In this document: one piece after another, positions 24,868 to 33,784 of the stretch
How the letters are laid out: every line of letters begins with the position of its first letter
How positions within the stretch are numbered: position 1 is the first letter of the stretch
From: Spirosoma fluviale
GTDB taxonomy: Bacteria; Bacteroidota; Bacteroidia; Cytophagales; Cyclobacteriaceae
Assembly: GCA_945868725.1 (NCBI GenBank)
Contig: CAMBMU010000011.1
Coordinates: 1 to 49,359 of the forward strand
DNA length: 49,359 nt
Reading direction: 5' to 3'
Program-made: the position numbers and the translations under genes
The notes under the pieces: generated by a model
What the model was told of the DNA's origin: nothing
Database searches by the model: none
The model's input: only the letters and a program-made list of their open reading frames with translations

Positions 24868-25929
24868 TTAGTTTCTATTCACTGCATTCAACATGTCGAA
24901 GGCCAACTCAAGTCGCTTGACAAAATTCTCTTCACCCTTGCGAAGCCATACACGAGGATCGTAGTACTTCTTGTTGGGGCTATCGGCACCTTCTGGATTT
25001 CCCAACTGGCTTTGGAGATAGGCTTCATTCTTCTTGTAGTACTGCAGAATACCTTCCCACGATGCCCATTGCATATCGGTATCGATATTCATTTTGATAG
25101 ACCCGTAGCTGTTTGCCTCACGAATTTCTTCCAGAGAAGAGCCAGAACCTCCGTGAAACACAAAGTTAAGTGGCTTGCCAGTGGTGCCGTATTTCTGATT
25201 GATGTAGTCTTGAGAATTTTTAAGAATGATTGGCTTCAAGCTCACATTCCCTGGCTTGTATACCCCATGCACATTTCCAAAAGCTGCAGCAATGGTAAAT
25301 AAGTCCCCAATTTCTTTCAAATGACTATACGCATACGCTACTTCCTCAGGCTGCGTATACAATTTGGATGAATCTACATCCGAATTGTCCACTCCATCTT
25401 CTTCTCCCCCAGTCACACCCAGCTCAATTTCTATTGCCATGTCCAACTTCACAAACTCCCGGAAATAGGAAACTGAGATCTCAATATTTTCGTGTAATGG
25501 CTCTTCGGAAAGGTCGAGCATGTGCGAGCTAAACAAAGGCTTTTTGTAGGCTTGGTGGTAGGCTTTGCCCGCTTCAAGTAGCCCATCGATCCAAGGAAGT
25601 AACTTTAACGCAGCATGATCAGTATGCAGGATTACTGGGACTCCATAGGCTTCTGCCATTTGGTGTACGTGGTGGGCTCCAGAAATTCCTCCTGCGATGC
25701 TTGCCTGCTGCTTGTCATTGGGTAGACCTTTGCCCGCAAAAAATTGTGCTCCCCCATTTGAAAATTGGATGATCACAGGTGAGTTTACCTTTTTGGCAGT
25801 TTCCAAAACAGCATTTACTGAATTGGTGCCAATCACATTGACGGCGGGGAATGCAAACTCATTTTCCTTGGCATAAGCCAATAAATCGCGAAGTTCCTCT
25901 CCGAATTTTACTCCAGGTTTAAATTTCAT
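24868..25929 (-). CDS. fbaA: Class II fructose-bisphosphate aldolase
   Basis: 353 aa, FbaA-type length. Zinc-dependent cleavage of fructose 1,6-bisphosphate to dihydroxyacetone phosphate and glyceraldehyde 3-phosphate. The metal-site motif VILHTDHAALKLLPW, the loop ELGVTGGEEDGVDN and the HGGSGSS phosphate-binding motif are all present. It lies only 17 bases downstream of a large GH13 gene, which places a core glycolytic enzyme inside an alpha-glucan operon. Confidence 0.95.
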   Translation of the reverse strand: MKFKPGVKFGEELRDLLAYAKENEFAFPAVNVIGTNSVNAVLETAKKVNSPVIIQFSNGGAQFFAGKGLPNDKQQASIAGGISGAHHVHQMAEAYGVPVILHTDHAALKLLPWIDGLLEAGKAYHQAYKKPLFSSHMLDLSEEPLHENIEISVSYFREFVKLDMAIEIELGVTGGEEDGVDNSDVDSSKLYTQPEEVAYAYSHLKEIGDLFTIAAAFGNVHGVYKPGNVSLKPIILKNSQDYINQKYGTTGKPLNFVFHGGSGSSLEEIREANSYGSIKMNIDTDMQWASWEGILQYYKKNEAYLQSQLGNPEGADSPNKKYYDPRVWLRKGEENFVKRLELAFDMLNAVNRN

Positions 25930-25946
25930 AGTGTGCTTAGGTTTGA

Positions 25947-28748
25947 TTACTGCTTGATAAACCGCTTGTGAATAACACGTTTGGTATCAAATGCCTCAAA
26001 GATATATATCCCTGGTTGAATTCCACCTAATTCCAGATCTAATATCGGAAGGTTTGAAGTTCCTTTTCCCTCAAAAATCACTCTTCCGGTGACATCCAGT
26101 ACTCGATAGGAAGCGCCCGCCATTTCCTTAGGCAGTTCCACAACCAAACTCGAGATGGTAGGATTGGGATAGATCGCAAATCCATCCTCATCTACTTCTT
26201 CTGGAACACTTGTAATTAAATCTGCCTGCAAAATGTCCTTCTGTGGCAAAGGAAGTGGCTTGTCGGTAAACAAGTAAAATTCATTGGGTCGCAGACCAAA
26301 TGACACCTGAGCTGATGTCACATTCAATTCCTTGCCCGTAAAATAATTGTACCACTTTCCCGTCTTGGGGAAGGAGATGGATTGATTCCCTTGGGACACT
26401 AAGTCAAAGTTGCCGAACAAAAACACCTGCAGGTCCGGATGCTGTAAGTGGATGGTCTTTAGCGAAGAGCTAAGGTTGAGGGAGGCATCGCTCGGAAAGT
26501 TAAATACCGGGTACTTTGCCCGCAGCTTGAGCATCTCTTTGTAGAGTTGAGCTAATCTGAGACGGTCGGGATTATTGAGGTACTCCCAGCGAGTAGGCTT
26601 AATTCCCAAGCGATCGTTATTCAGCTCTAGGTCATAGCCAAACTCCCCAAACTGCCAGATCATTTTTGGTCCAGGAATAGCAAGGAAGAAGGCAGTCATC
26701 AATTGATGCCTATTCACTGCATTCTCCACGCTCTTTAGATTAAGTGGGCTAGTGGCTCCAAAATTCGTTGTTTCCCAAAATACCCGTTCCTCATCGTGAG
26801 ACTCTTGGTAGGCAATGAGGCCATTTTTTGTCCACTGCCTATTTTTATAATAGGCCCACTCCATATTATCGTTGTTTCCTTTGGCAAGGTTTCGGGAAGC
26901 TCCATTCATATTCCCCCATAATAGCATGCCATAATTAGCCAACTCCTTTTCTTCTTCATTGACCGAAAGGTGTTCAAGGATGACATATGCCTCAGGATGG
27001 TTGGCCTTGATTCGGTCGTAAATATGCTTCCATATTTTGACGCGAGAGGGGTCGTAATTAGACCAACTAGTCACATTTGAACCAGAGTTGACTTGAGTAA
27101 AGCCTTTGGAAAGGTCAAAGCGGATGCCATCCACCTTGTACTCGGTCAACCAATAATTATTAACCGAATCCACAAAGGCTTTGGTGTAGGTGCTTTCGTG
27201 GTTGAAGTCGTAGCCCACATTAAAGGGGTGCTTTGCTACACGGTTAAACCAAGGGTTGTCTTCTGTAGGAGCTCCATAATCGCCATCATTGTACAAGCGA
27301 ACCATGGAATTTTGTCCAAATGCATGGTTGAGTACCATGTCCATAATCACCGCAATGCCTTTACCGTGGGCTTCGTCAATAAGTCGCTTGAGGTCGTTTT
27401 TGGTGCCATAGTATTTGTCGGGAGCAAAGAAAAAGGAGGGATTATACCCCCAAGAGAGGTTTCCTTCAAACTCCCCTACCGGCATCAATTCAATTGCATT
27501 GATCCCCAACTCTTTCAAGTAATCCAAGCGGTCAATGACTGCTTGGTAGGTTCTTTTTGTGTCAAAATCGCGTGCCAAAAGTTCGTATACGACGAGTTCC
27601 TCTGGCTTGGGCTTTGTGAAACTAGTGTTTTTCCAGGCATAGGGCACTTGCCCTGTTTGCAGGAAGGTTGCTTGGAATTCTGTTTTACCACTAGGGTAAG
27701 GAAGTAAGCCAGGGTGTCTATTTTGAGTAATGATTTCTTGGTCATTGAAAGGATCAGAAACTTTATCGGCAAAGGGGTCACCGATACGGATATCACCATC
27801 TACGAGGTATTGAAAAATATATTCTTTTTGGGGCACAAGGCCGGAAAGTTTGATCCAAAAAATGGTACCATCTGCGGTTTTCTTGAGTTGGTAGTCAGGG
27901 AGCACCTTCCAATCGTTGAAGTCTCCAATGACATGGGCGATCCTTTTGCCGGGGGCTTGCAAGGCCAAAATCACCTCCGTGGTAGACAGGTAATTGATTC
28001 CTAGTTTGGCCCCGGCAGGCAAGGGAGCCACTTCCGAGGGTGCAAATACCACTAGATCGAGGGTTTGTGAATCGGTAGTGGTTCCTTTTACCGCTGTAAC
28101 TTTCAGTTTGTAATTTCCAGGTGCCGTAGCGGTGTAGGCATAACTGATTTGCTGGCTATTTTTTGCTTCGGCGACCTTCAGCCCATCCAATTCTAGGGTC
28201 AAATCTGCTGTTTCATTTGCAGAAGCCTTGAAGGTGTATTGATCGCCCACTTCAAAAGAAATAGCGCCTGAAGATTGGGGCTCGGTAAATTTGACATCAA
28301 AACCTTGTGCTAGGTCTATAAAAAAATCTCCGTTAGCAGTCGACTTTCCTTCCTTGCTCCCATCGGCATTTCGGAAAACAAGACCAAGTCGGTAGATGGT
28401 CAGGTTGTTGGGATTGGTGAAAAACGAGTTGGGTGTGAGTTCATAGGTGTAGGTATTGGGCCGACCGGTTACTTTGGTCATTTTGGCTGCGGCCGTGGCT
28501 GTTCCCCACTGAAAAGGTATGATGTTCCAGGTAGTTGATGTAGGTCCTGCTGTGATCGCTCCGATGTGGATGTACACATCACAATTGCAATCTTTTAATC
28601 CTGTGGTTCCTTTGGAAGCATCGTAAATGAGTTTGACCGTAGCCCCGGCAGTTGGAATTGCTGGTTCGGTAGTCACTTGCGCAATTCCTTTTAATCCCAG
28701 AAGGAGGCAAAGACTGAAAAAAAACAGAATTCTTGAATAGAAAATCAT
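25947..28748 (-). CDS. Large secreted GH13 glycosidase with T9SS sorting domain
   Basis: 933 aa. Signal peptide (to about residue 23, GIAQ), an N-terminal beta domain (about 25-240), a CBM48/E-set-like region (IAHVIGDFNDWKVLP, about 270), then the GH13 barrel with Asp545 (GIRFDLSKG), Glu592 (VILEHLS) and Asp652 (ESHDEER). The C-terminus (FAIYPNPTISSLVVELP ... HKRFIKQ) is a type IX secretion sorting domain, so the enzyme is exported across the outer membrane or anchored on the surface. It probably attacks starch, glycogen or pullulan; exact specificity is not evident. First gene of the operon with fbaA. Confidence 0.92.
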   Translation of the reverse strand: MIFYSRILFFFSLCLLLGLKGIAQVTTEPAIPTAGATVKLIYDASKGTTGLKDCNCDVYIHIGAITAGPTSTTWNIIPFQWGTATAAAKMTKVTGRPNTYTYELTPNSFFTNPNNLTIYRLGLVFRNADGSKEGKSTANGDFFIDLAQGFDVKFTEPQSSGAISFEVGDQYTFKASANETADLTLELDGLKVAEAKNSQQISYAYTATAPGNYKLKVTAVKGTTTDSQTLDLVVFAPSEVAPLPAGAKLGINYLSTTEVILALQAPGKRIAHVIGDFNDWKVLPDYQLKKTADGTIFWIKLSGLVPQKEYIFQYLVDGDIRIGDPFADKVSDPFNDQEIITQNRHPGLLPYPSGKTEFQATFLQTGQVPYAWKNTSFTKPKPEELVVYELLARDFDTKRTYQAVIDRLDYLKELGINAIELMPVGEFEGNLSWGYNPSFFFAPDKYYGTKNDLKRLIDEAHGKGIAVIMDMVLNHAFGQNSMVRLYNDGDYGAPTEDNPWFNRVAKHPFNVGYDFNHESTYTKAFVDSVNNYWLTEYKVDGIRFDLSKGFTQVNSGSNVTSWSNYDPSRVKIWKHIYDRIKANHPEAYVILEHLSVNEEEKELANYGMLLWGNMNGASRNLAKGNNDNMEWAYYKNRQWTKNGLIAYQESHDEERVFWETTNFGATSPLNLKSVENAVNRHQLMTAFFLAIPGPKMIWQFGEFGYDLELNNDRLGIKPTRWEYLNNPDRLRLAQLYKEMLKLRAKYPVFNFPSDASLNLSSSLKTIHLQHPDLQVFLFGNFDLVSQGNQSISFPKTGKWYNYFTGKELNVTSAQVSFGLRPNEFYLFTDKPLPLPQKDILQADLITSVPEEVDEDGFAIYPNPTISSLVVELPKEMAGASYRVLDVTGRVIFEGKGTSNLPILDLELGGIQPGIYIFEAFDTKRVIHKRFIKQ

Positions 28749-28850
28749 GAAAAATGGGATTGAATAAATAAACGGCCTTCGAAAGTGCCAGAATGCCGGT
28801 CAAAAATAATTGAATGAACTTAAATTAAGTAGGAATGACTTGCTTAATTT
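28749..28850 (-). promoter_or_regulatory. Promoter region of the large GH13 gene with candidate operator
   Basis: The minus strand has TATTTTTG (28801-28808), an exact -7 match 52 bases before the ATG. Just upstream lies an inverted repeat AAATTAAG (28822-28829) / CTTAATTT (28843-28850) with a 13-base spacer, positioned near the -20 to -45 region, so it could bind a regulator of the divergent alpha-glucan genes. Confidence 0.45.
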
Positions 28851-28927
28851 TTAACAAGCGCCTAAGTTGCCTCTTCCTAGCTTCGTAAAAATTGCTCCTT
28901 TACCAAAGGGCTATTCGATTGAATAAG

Positions 28928-28944
28928 TCAAAATTTAAATTTGA
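28928..28944 (+). promoter_or_regulatory. Candidate promoter/operator of the GH31 gene
   Basis: TCAAAATTTAAATTTGA is a 17-base near palindrome (one mismatched pair) that contains an exact -7 box, TAAATTTG (28936-28943). A TTG start codon at 28941 would lie inside this box, so the gene probably begins at the ATG at 29064. Confidence 0.45.
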
Positions 28945-29063
28945 ATAGATTTTCTTTTTTAAAAGTTAGAAAAAGGGCTTCTATTTCGCCTAAACTGATT
29001 TTTATCCTGATTATTGTTTCTACCTTAGCAAGGTTTCAAAACGGAATTCAATCAATCATACGA

Positions 29064-31502
29064 ATGAACGAAAGCAATACCTCCACTAATTTTTCACGAA
29101 ATTCTTTTCGCCACCAGGCCTTTGGGAAGGTCTTGGAATGGAGCAAAACTCCCGATGGCCTTACCGGAAGTAGTGTTTTTGCGCACTTTAAACTAACCGT
29201 CTTTGAATCGGGAGTTATTCGTGTGCAAGCGAGCAGATTTGAGTCCTTTGAATCCAATCCCTACTCGGTAGTAGTTCAACCTAAATCCGTTGACTTCGAT
29301 CTGAAAGAGTTAGACGGTAAATTGATTTTGAGTACCAGCATCCTTCGTGTAGAAATCAACCTAGACTCGTTTTCACTCACATTTTTTGATCAAAACGGCA
29401 AGCTTCTCAACCAGGACGATTCCTTTGGCGTTTCCTGGATTGGAACTGAAGTTACCTCCTACAAGAAACTGCAGCCTCAAGAAAAATTCATTGGTTTAGG
29501 TGAAAAAACGGGGAACCTCAACCGTTTTGGAAATGCCTACACCCACTGGAATACAGACTATTTTGCCTATGGAGTTGGAGATGATCCACTCTACTTAAGC
29601 ATTCCATTTTACCTAGGAGTGCATAATCAAGGACATTACGGCATTTTCTTAGACAACACCCACAAGTCCCTGTTCAACTTCGGAGCCTCCAACAATCGAT
29701 TTGCTTCCTTCAGTGCTGAGGATGGGGATATGGATTATTACTTTTTCCACTACCCCAGCATTTCAGAAATCATTACGGCATACACTTGGCTCACCGGTCG
29801 TATGCAGATGCCACCCAAGTGGGCATTGGGCTTTCAGCAATGCCGCTACTCCTACTACCCAGAATCCGAAGTCTATGCTGTTGCACAGGCGTTCAGAGAT
29901 AAAAAAATGCCTGCAGATGTCATCTACTTAGACATCCACCACATGGAAGCCTACAAGGTATTTACCTTTGATGGTGAAAAATTTCCCAATCCAAAGGCCT
30001 TGCTTGCTCGCCTGAAGGAGAAAGGATTTAAGGTGGTGGTCATTCTTGATCCAGGCATCAAAACGGAGGAGAGTTATTCCCCCTTTCGAGAAGGTTTGGA
30101 ACAAGGGCTCTTTGTCAACTATCCGGACGGTCAAACTTACGAAGCACAAGTTTGGCCGGGATGGTGTGCCTTTCCTGACTTTACCAAGCCCGCTACTCGC
30201 TCTTGGTGGGAAGAAAAAATGGCCTTCTACAGCGAAGCTGGAGTAGATGGATTTTGGACAGACATGAACGAGCCTGCCTCCTGGGGTCAATGCACACCCA
30301 ACTTGCTGGAGTTTGATTTTGACGGAGAAAAAGCCTCACACCGCAAAGCAAGGAATGTGTTTGGTATGCAAATGGCCCGAAGTACGCAAGCGGGTGCACG
30401 AAAACAGGCTCCTAAAAAACGCCCTTTTGTGCTGACACGATCAGGATTCGCAGGAATACAACGCTATGCAGCAGCCTGGACAGGCGATAATGTGGCCTCC
30501 GAAGAACACATGCTAGCAGGCATTCGATTGGTCAACAGTCTCGGGATGAGCGGCGTATCCTTTGCAGGTTACGATGTAGGTGGTTTTGCAGGAGAGGCTA
30601 GCAAAGGGCTTTTTGCCCGATGGATGAGTATTGCTGCTTTTTCACCCTTGTACCGAGCTCATTCCATGATCAACACCAAGGATGCAGAGCCCTGGGCATT
30701 TGGAGAAGAGGTAGAAGAGATCAGTCGTAACTACTTGAATTTTAGGTACTCATTACTCCCAACAATCTACAGTGCTTTCCACCAAAGTACGCATAATGGA
30801 CTCCCGCTAGCTGCTTCCTTGACCATCCACTATCCTCAAGACGAGACGATCTACCAATCTGCTTTTCAAAACGAATATTTGTTTTGCGACACCTTTCTAG
30901 TAGCTCCTGTAGAAAGCTTCCGTGAAATCACCAAAGTCTATCTTCCGAAAGGAGAATGGTACTACATGTACTCGGATCAAAAATACCAAGGCGGGCAAAT
31001 TATTTACCAAGACTCCCCGCTCAACTATCTACCGGTATATGTGCAGGCAGGGAAGCTCTTTGCGCAACAATCCCCTATCCAACATACAGGCGAGGAGCAC
31101 GATGGAGTCCTAAGCCTTCACCTCTACAAAGGGAAGTCAGGATCCACCTACACCCATTACGAAGATGCGGGAGAAGGATTAAACTACCTAGAAGGCGAAT
31201 ATTTTAGCCGGGAGATGCAATATCAACCTGAAAATGGCTTTTTGAAAATTAAACAATCAGAAGGCCAATTTTTCAGTCAATTCCACACAATCCGACTCTA
31301 TTTTCATGGCTTTGAAGCGCTAAGCCCAGTAATTAATGGAGTTGCTCAAGCAATAAATACAGTTGATTTTGGCTTTTTAGCGAAGCTCACCGAGTTTGAT
31401 CCCCTACCTGATCAAGTACATCCCTATTTCCAAATCAACCAACTCCCCTACATCGAATTCAAGCATACAGCAGACGAATTGGATATTAAGGGACTGAATT
31501 GA
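29064..31502 (+). CDS. GH31 family alpha-glucosidase
   Basis: 812 aa from the first ATG. No signal peptide from this start, so probably cytosolic; a TTG start at 28941 would add a hydrophobic leader but overlaps the promoter motif. The galactose-mutarotase-like N-domain (about 30-200) precedes the GH31 barrel with nucleophile Asp400 (GFWTDMNEPASWG) and acid/base Asp475 (WTGDNVASEEH). It should release glucose from maltose and maltodextrins or isomalto-oligosaccharides. The transporter gene follows after 27 bases, which supports intracellular processing of imported sugars. Confidence 0.9.
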   Translation: MNESNTSTNFSRNSFRHQAFGKVLEWSKTPDGLTGSSVFAHFKLTVFESGVIRVQASRFESFESNPYSVVVQPKSVDFDLKELDGKLILSTSILRVEINLDSFSLTFFDQNGKLLNQDDSFGVSWIGTEVTSYKKLQPQEKFIGLGEKTGNLNRFGNAYTHWNTDYFAYGVGDDPLYLSIPFYLGVHNQGHYGIFLDNTHKSLFNFGASNNRFASFSAEDGDMDYYFFHYPSISEIITAYTWLTGRMQMPPKWALGFQQCRYSYYPESEVYAVAQAFRDKKMPADVIYLDIHHMEAYKVFTFDGEKFPNPKALLARLKEKGFKVVVILDPGIKTEESYSPFREGLEQGLFVNYPDGQTYEAQVWPGWCAFPDFTKPATRSWWEEKMAFYSEAGVDGFWTDMNEPASWGQCTPNLLEFDFDGEKASHRKARNVFGMQMARSTQAGARKQAPKKRPFVLTRSGFAGIQRYAAAWTGDNVASEEHMLAGIRLVNSLGMSGVSFAGYDVGGFAGEASKGLFARWMSIAAFSPLYRAHSMINTKDAEPWAFGEEVEEISRNYLNFRYSLLPTIYSAFHQSTHNGLPLAASLTIHYPQDETIYQSAFQNEYLFCDTFLVAPVESFREITKVYLPKGEWYYMYSDQKYQGGQIIYQDSPLNYLPVYVQAGKLFAQQSPIQHTGEEHDGVLSLHLYKGKSGSTYTHYEDAGEGLNYLEGEYFSREMQYQPENGFLKIKQSEGQFFSQFHTIRLYFHGFEALSPVINGVAQAINTVDFGFLAKLTEFDPLPDQVHPYFQINQLPYIEFKHTADELDIKGLN

Positions 31503-31529
31503 TCCCCCCACATTTTTACCAACCTAATA

Positions 31530-32855
31530 ATGACCCAAGAAAAAAAGAAGTTGAGTTTTTGGCAGATCTGGAACATGAGTTTTGGGTTTCTAGGGATTCA
31601 ATTTGGATTCGCACTACAAGGTGGATTCATGTCTCGTATCTTCCAAACCCTCGGCGCCGAAAAAGATGCCATCCCCTTTCTTTGGATAGCAGCCCCGCTG
31701 ACTGGCCTTTTGGTTCAGCCAATCGTGGGCTATTTGAGTGATCGCACCTGGCATCCTAGATTCGGAAGAAGAAAGCCTTTCTTTTTCTTTGGTGCTGTGA
31801 TGAGTACCATTGCCTTATTTTTTGCCCCCTACTCTTCAGCACTCTGGATGGCTGCTGGTGCACTTTGGATTTTAGATGCTTCCATCAATATTTCGATGGA
31901 ACCTTTCCGAGCTTTAGTGGCCGACAAACTCCCTGAATCGCAGCGTTCCTTTGGCTTTGTGGTCCAAACCCTGATCATTGGTATTGGCACCTGGGTGGCT
32001 TCCAACCTCCCTTGGTTGATGACCGAGCTCGGAGCTTCCAATACTGCTGCTGCAGGGGTAGTTCCTGATTCAGTCAAGTACGCGTTCGGGATCGGCGCCT
32101 TCGTTTTATTTACCTCCATCCTCTTTACCATTCTCAAGACAGAAGAATACCCTCCCGAAGACCTGGACGCTTTTGAACGAGAAAAAGAAAGTAAAAAGGG
32201 CTTTTTTACAGGAATGAAAGAGGTTTTTCAGCTGATTGTAACCATGCCAACGGTGATGAAACAGTTGGGCCTCGTACAGTTTTTCTCCTGGTTCGCCTTC
32301 TTCACCATGTGGAGCTTCGCTACTCCTGCCATTACGGAGCATGTTTTCGGAGCAACAGACACCAGTTCAGCCGCCTACAATACCGCTGCTGACCGAGTAG
32401 GAAATTACCTCGGTACCTACGGGCTAGTTTCCATGTTTTTTGCCTTGATCCTCTCCTTCGTCGCCTCAAAAGTAAAAATCAACCGAAAGCTTCTACACTT
32501 GGTTAGCTTAGTTGCTGGAGGCCTTGGATTTATTTTGATTTACTACGTGAGCGAACCCTGGATGCTTCACATCTGCTTTGCCTTGGTAGGCATTGCCTGG
32601 GCCAGCATCCTTTCCATGCCGTATGCCATGCTTTCAGGATCTGTCGAGCCAAATAAAATGGGTACTTACATGGGTATTTTCAACATGTTTATTGTGATCC
32701 CACAGATTGTTGCTGCCTTGGGCGGAGTCAACTTCCTATACAAGTTGCTCTTTGGCGAAGCGGTCATCAACACCATGCTGCTCGCCGGAACTCTCCTAAT
32801 CGTTGCTGGGCTTTGCAACCTGCTGATCACAGACAGAAGAGCAACACACGATTGA
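31530..32855 (+). CDS. MFS sugar transporter (SLC45/maltose type)
   Basis: 441 aa with 12 predicted membrane helices. MFS loop motifs include GYLSDRTWHPRFGRRKPFFF, which resembles the sucrose/maltose proton-symporter branch. Pairing with the GH31 gene (27-base gap) suggests uptake of maltose or related glucosides at the inner membrane, with proton symport inferred from the family. A strong terminator follows, closing the operon. Confidence 0.88.
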   Translation: MTQEKKKLSFWQIWNMSFGFLGIQFGFALQGGFMSRIFQTLGAEKDAIPFLWIAAPLTGLLVQPIVGYLSDRTWHPRFGRRKPFFFFGAVMSTIALFFAPYSSALWMAAGALWILDASINISMEPFRALVADKLPESQRSFGFVVQTLIIGIGTWVASNLPWLMTELGASNTAAAGVVPDSVKYAFGIGAFVLFTSILFTILKTEEYPPEDLDAFEREKESKKGFFTGMKEVFQLIVTMPTVMKQLGLVQFFSWFAFFTMWSFATPAITEHVFGATDTSSAAYNTAADRVGNYLGTYGLVSMFFALILSFVASKVKINRKLLHLVSLVAGGLGFILIYYVSEPWMLHICFALVGIAWASILSMPYAMLSGSVEPNKMGTYMGIFNMFIVIPQIVAALGGVNFLYKLLFGEAVINTMLLAGTLLIVAGLCNLLITDRRATHD

Positions 32856-32875
32856 GTGCTACTTCCCTTTTCTAC

Positions 32876-32908
32876 AGCCGGAAGGAATCTTTTCCTTCCG
32901 GCTTTTTA
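32876..32908 (+). terminator. Terminator of the GH31-transporter operon
   Basis: A perfect 12-bp stem AGCCGGAAGGAA (32876-32887) / TTCCTTCCGGCT (32892-32903), 4-base loop, followed by T5. It lies 20 bases after the transporter stop. Confidence 0.9.
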
Positions 32909-33027
32909 GTTCTATTCCAATCACATTTTTTATTTTAAATAGCCTAGAATCGAGATTTTTCAAGAAGCATTTGGGGTGTTAACGATTCCATCATGACTTT
33001 TTAACCCCTCCTTAACCTAGTTATCCT

Positions 33028-33035
33028 TACCTTTG
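33028..33035 (+). promoter_or_regulatory. Candidate -7 box for the glycosyltransferase pair
   Basis: TACCTTTG, an exact TAnnTTTG match 92 bases before the ATG at 33128. The leader of about 85 bases holds no clear structure. The rest of the 272-base gap has only the upstream terminator. Confidence 0.5.
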
Positions 33036-33127
33036 GAAACTACGACGTTTGGCCAATCGAAAAAGTGTAGGAGAGCAACGAGGGCTAGCAGCTAAACAAG
33101 CAACAGAAGGGATATCCCTCACTCATC

Positions 33128-33784
33128 ATGTTGAACCAAGTACACATATCGGTGTTGATGGCGGTATACAACACCGACTTCGCCGCTACAAAACGAGCGA
33201 TTGACTCCGTATTAAACCAAGACTATCCCGATTTTGAGTTGATCATCATCGATGATGGTAGCAAGGAAAACAACCGAGAATCCTTGATCCAGTACATCGA
33301 AGCTCACGAAGACCGGCTCTGCTACATTCGTCACAGCAATCGTGGTCAAGCTGCATCCATCAATCGTGGAGTGCTCAATAGCGTGGGAACCTACATTACC
33401 ATTTTGGACAGCGACGACGAATACAAGCCCAATCACCTCAGCTCCTGTCTTCGGGAGATGGAGTCTGCCGACTTAATTTGCTCCACTTCCGAAACCATCG
33501 TCGAAACACAGGAGGACTACTTCGTGCCCGATAGAAATGACTTGAGCAAACAGATCCATTTGGACGAAGCCACCCTTTTCGGAACCCTATTTGGACTTAG
33601 GGAAGTCTTTTTAAACCTCCAATTTCGAGATGGATTTGCTGCGGATTCCGACTTTTTTGAGCGTGCCAAGTCAGTTTATCGGGTGAAAAAGGTAGACCTG
33701 CGAACCTATATCTATTACCGAAACAACCCGAACAGTACCTGCTCGCAGGTGAAACTGCAACAACTCCTTTCCGAGAGCTTGTGA
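33128..33784 (+). CDS. Family 2 glycosyltransferase
   Basis: 218 aa, a compact GT-A domain. The N-terminus VHISVLMAVYNTDFAATKRA, the nucleotide-sugar motif LIIIDDGSKENN and the metal-binding DSD at 94-96 (ILDSDDEYKPNH) are present, but the enzyme is short and lacks a membrane anchor. Donor and acceptor are unknown. The stop overlaps the start of the next gene by four bases (GTGA). Confidence 0.88.
   Translation: MLNQVHISVLMAVYNTDFAATKRAIDSVLNQDYPDFELIIIDDGSKENNRESLIQYIEAHEDRLCYIRHSNRGQAASINRGVLNSVGTYITILDSDDEYKPNHLSSCLREMESADLICSTSETIVETQEDYFVPDRNDLSKQIHLDEATLFGTLFGLREVFLNLQFRDGFAADSDFFERAKSVYRVKKVDLRTYIYYRNNPNSTCSQVKLQQLLSESL

Noticed and set aside
27093..27707. A 204-codon open frame on the plus strand inside the large GH13 gene
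   Set aside because: It runs antisense to the GH13 catalytic domain, has no recognisable domain, and the GH13 frame on the other strand is complete with all catalytic residues.
28941..29063. N-terminal extension of the GH31 glucosidase from a TTG codon with a hydrophobic segment
   Set aside because: The TTG lies within an exact -7 promoter box, and the GH31-like sequence only begins after the ATG at 29064.
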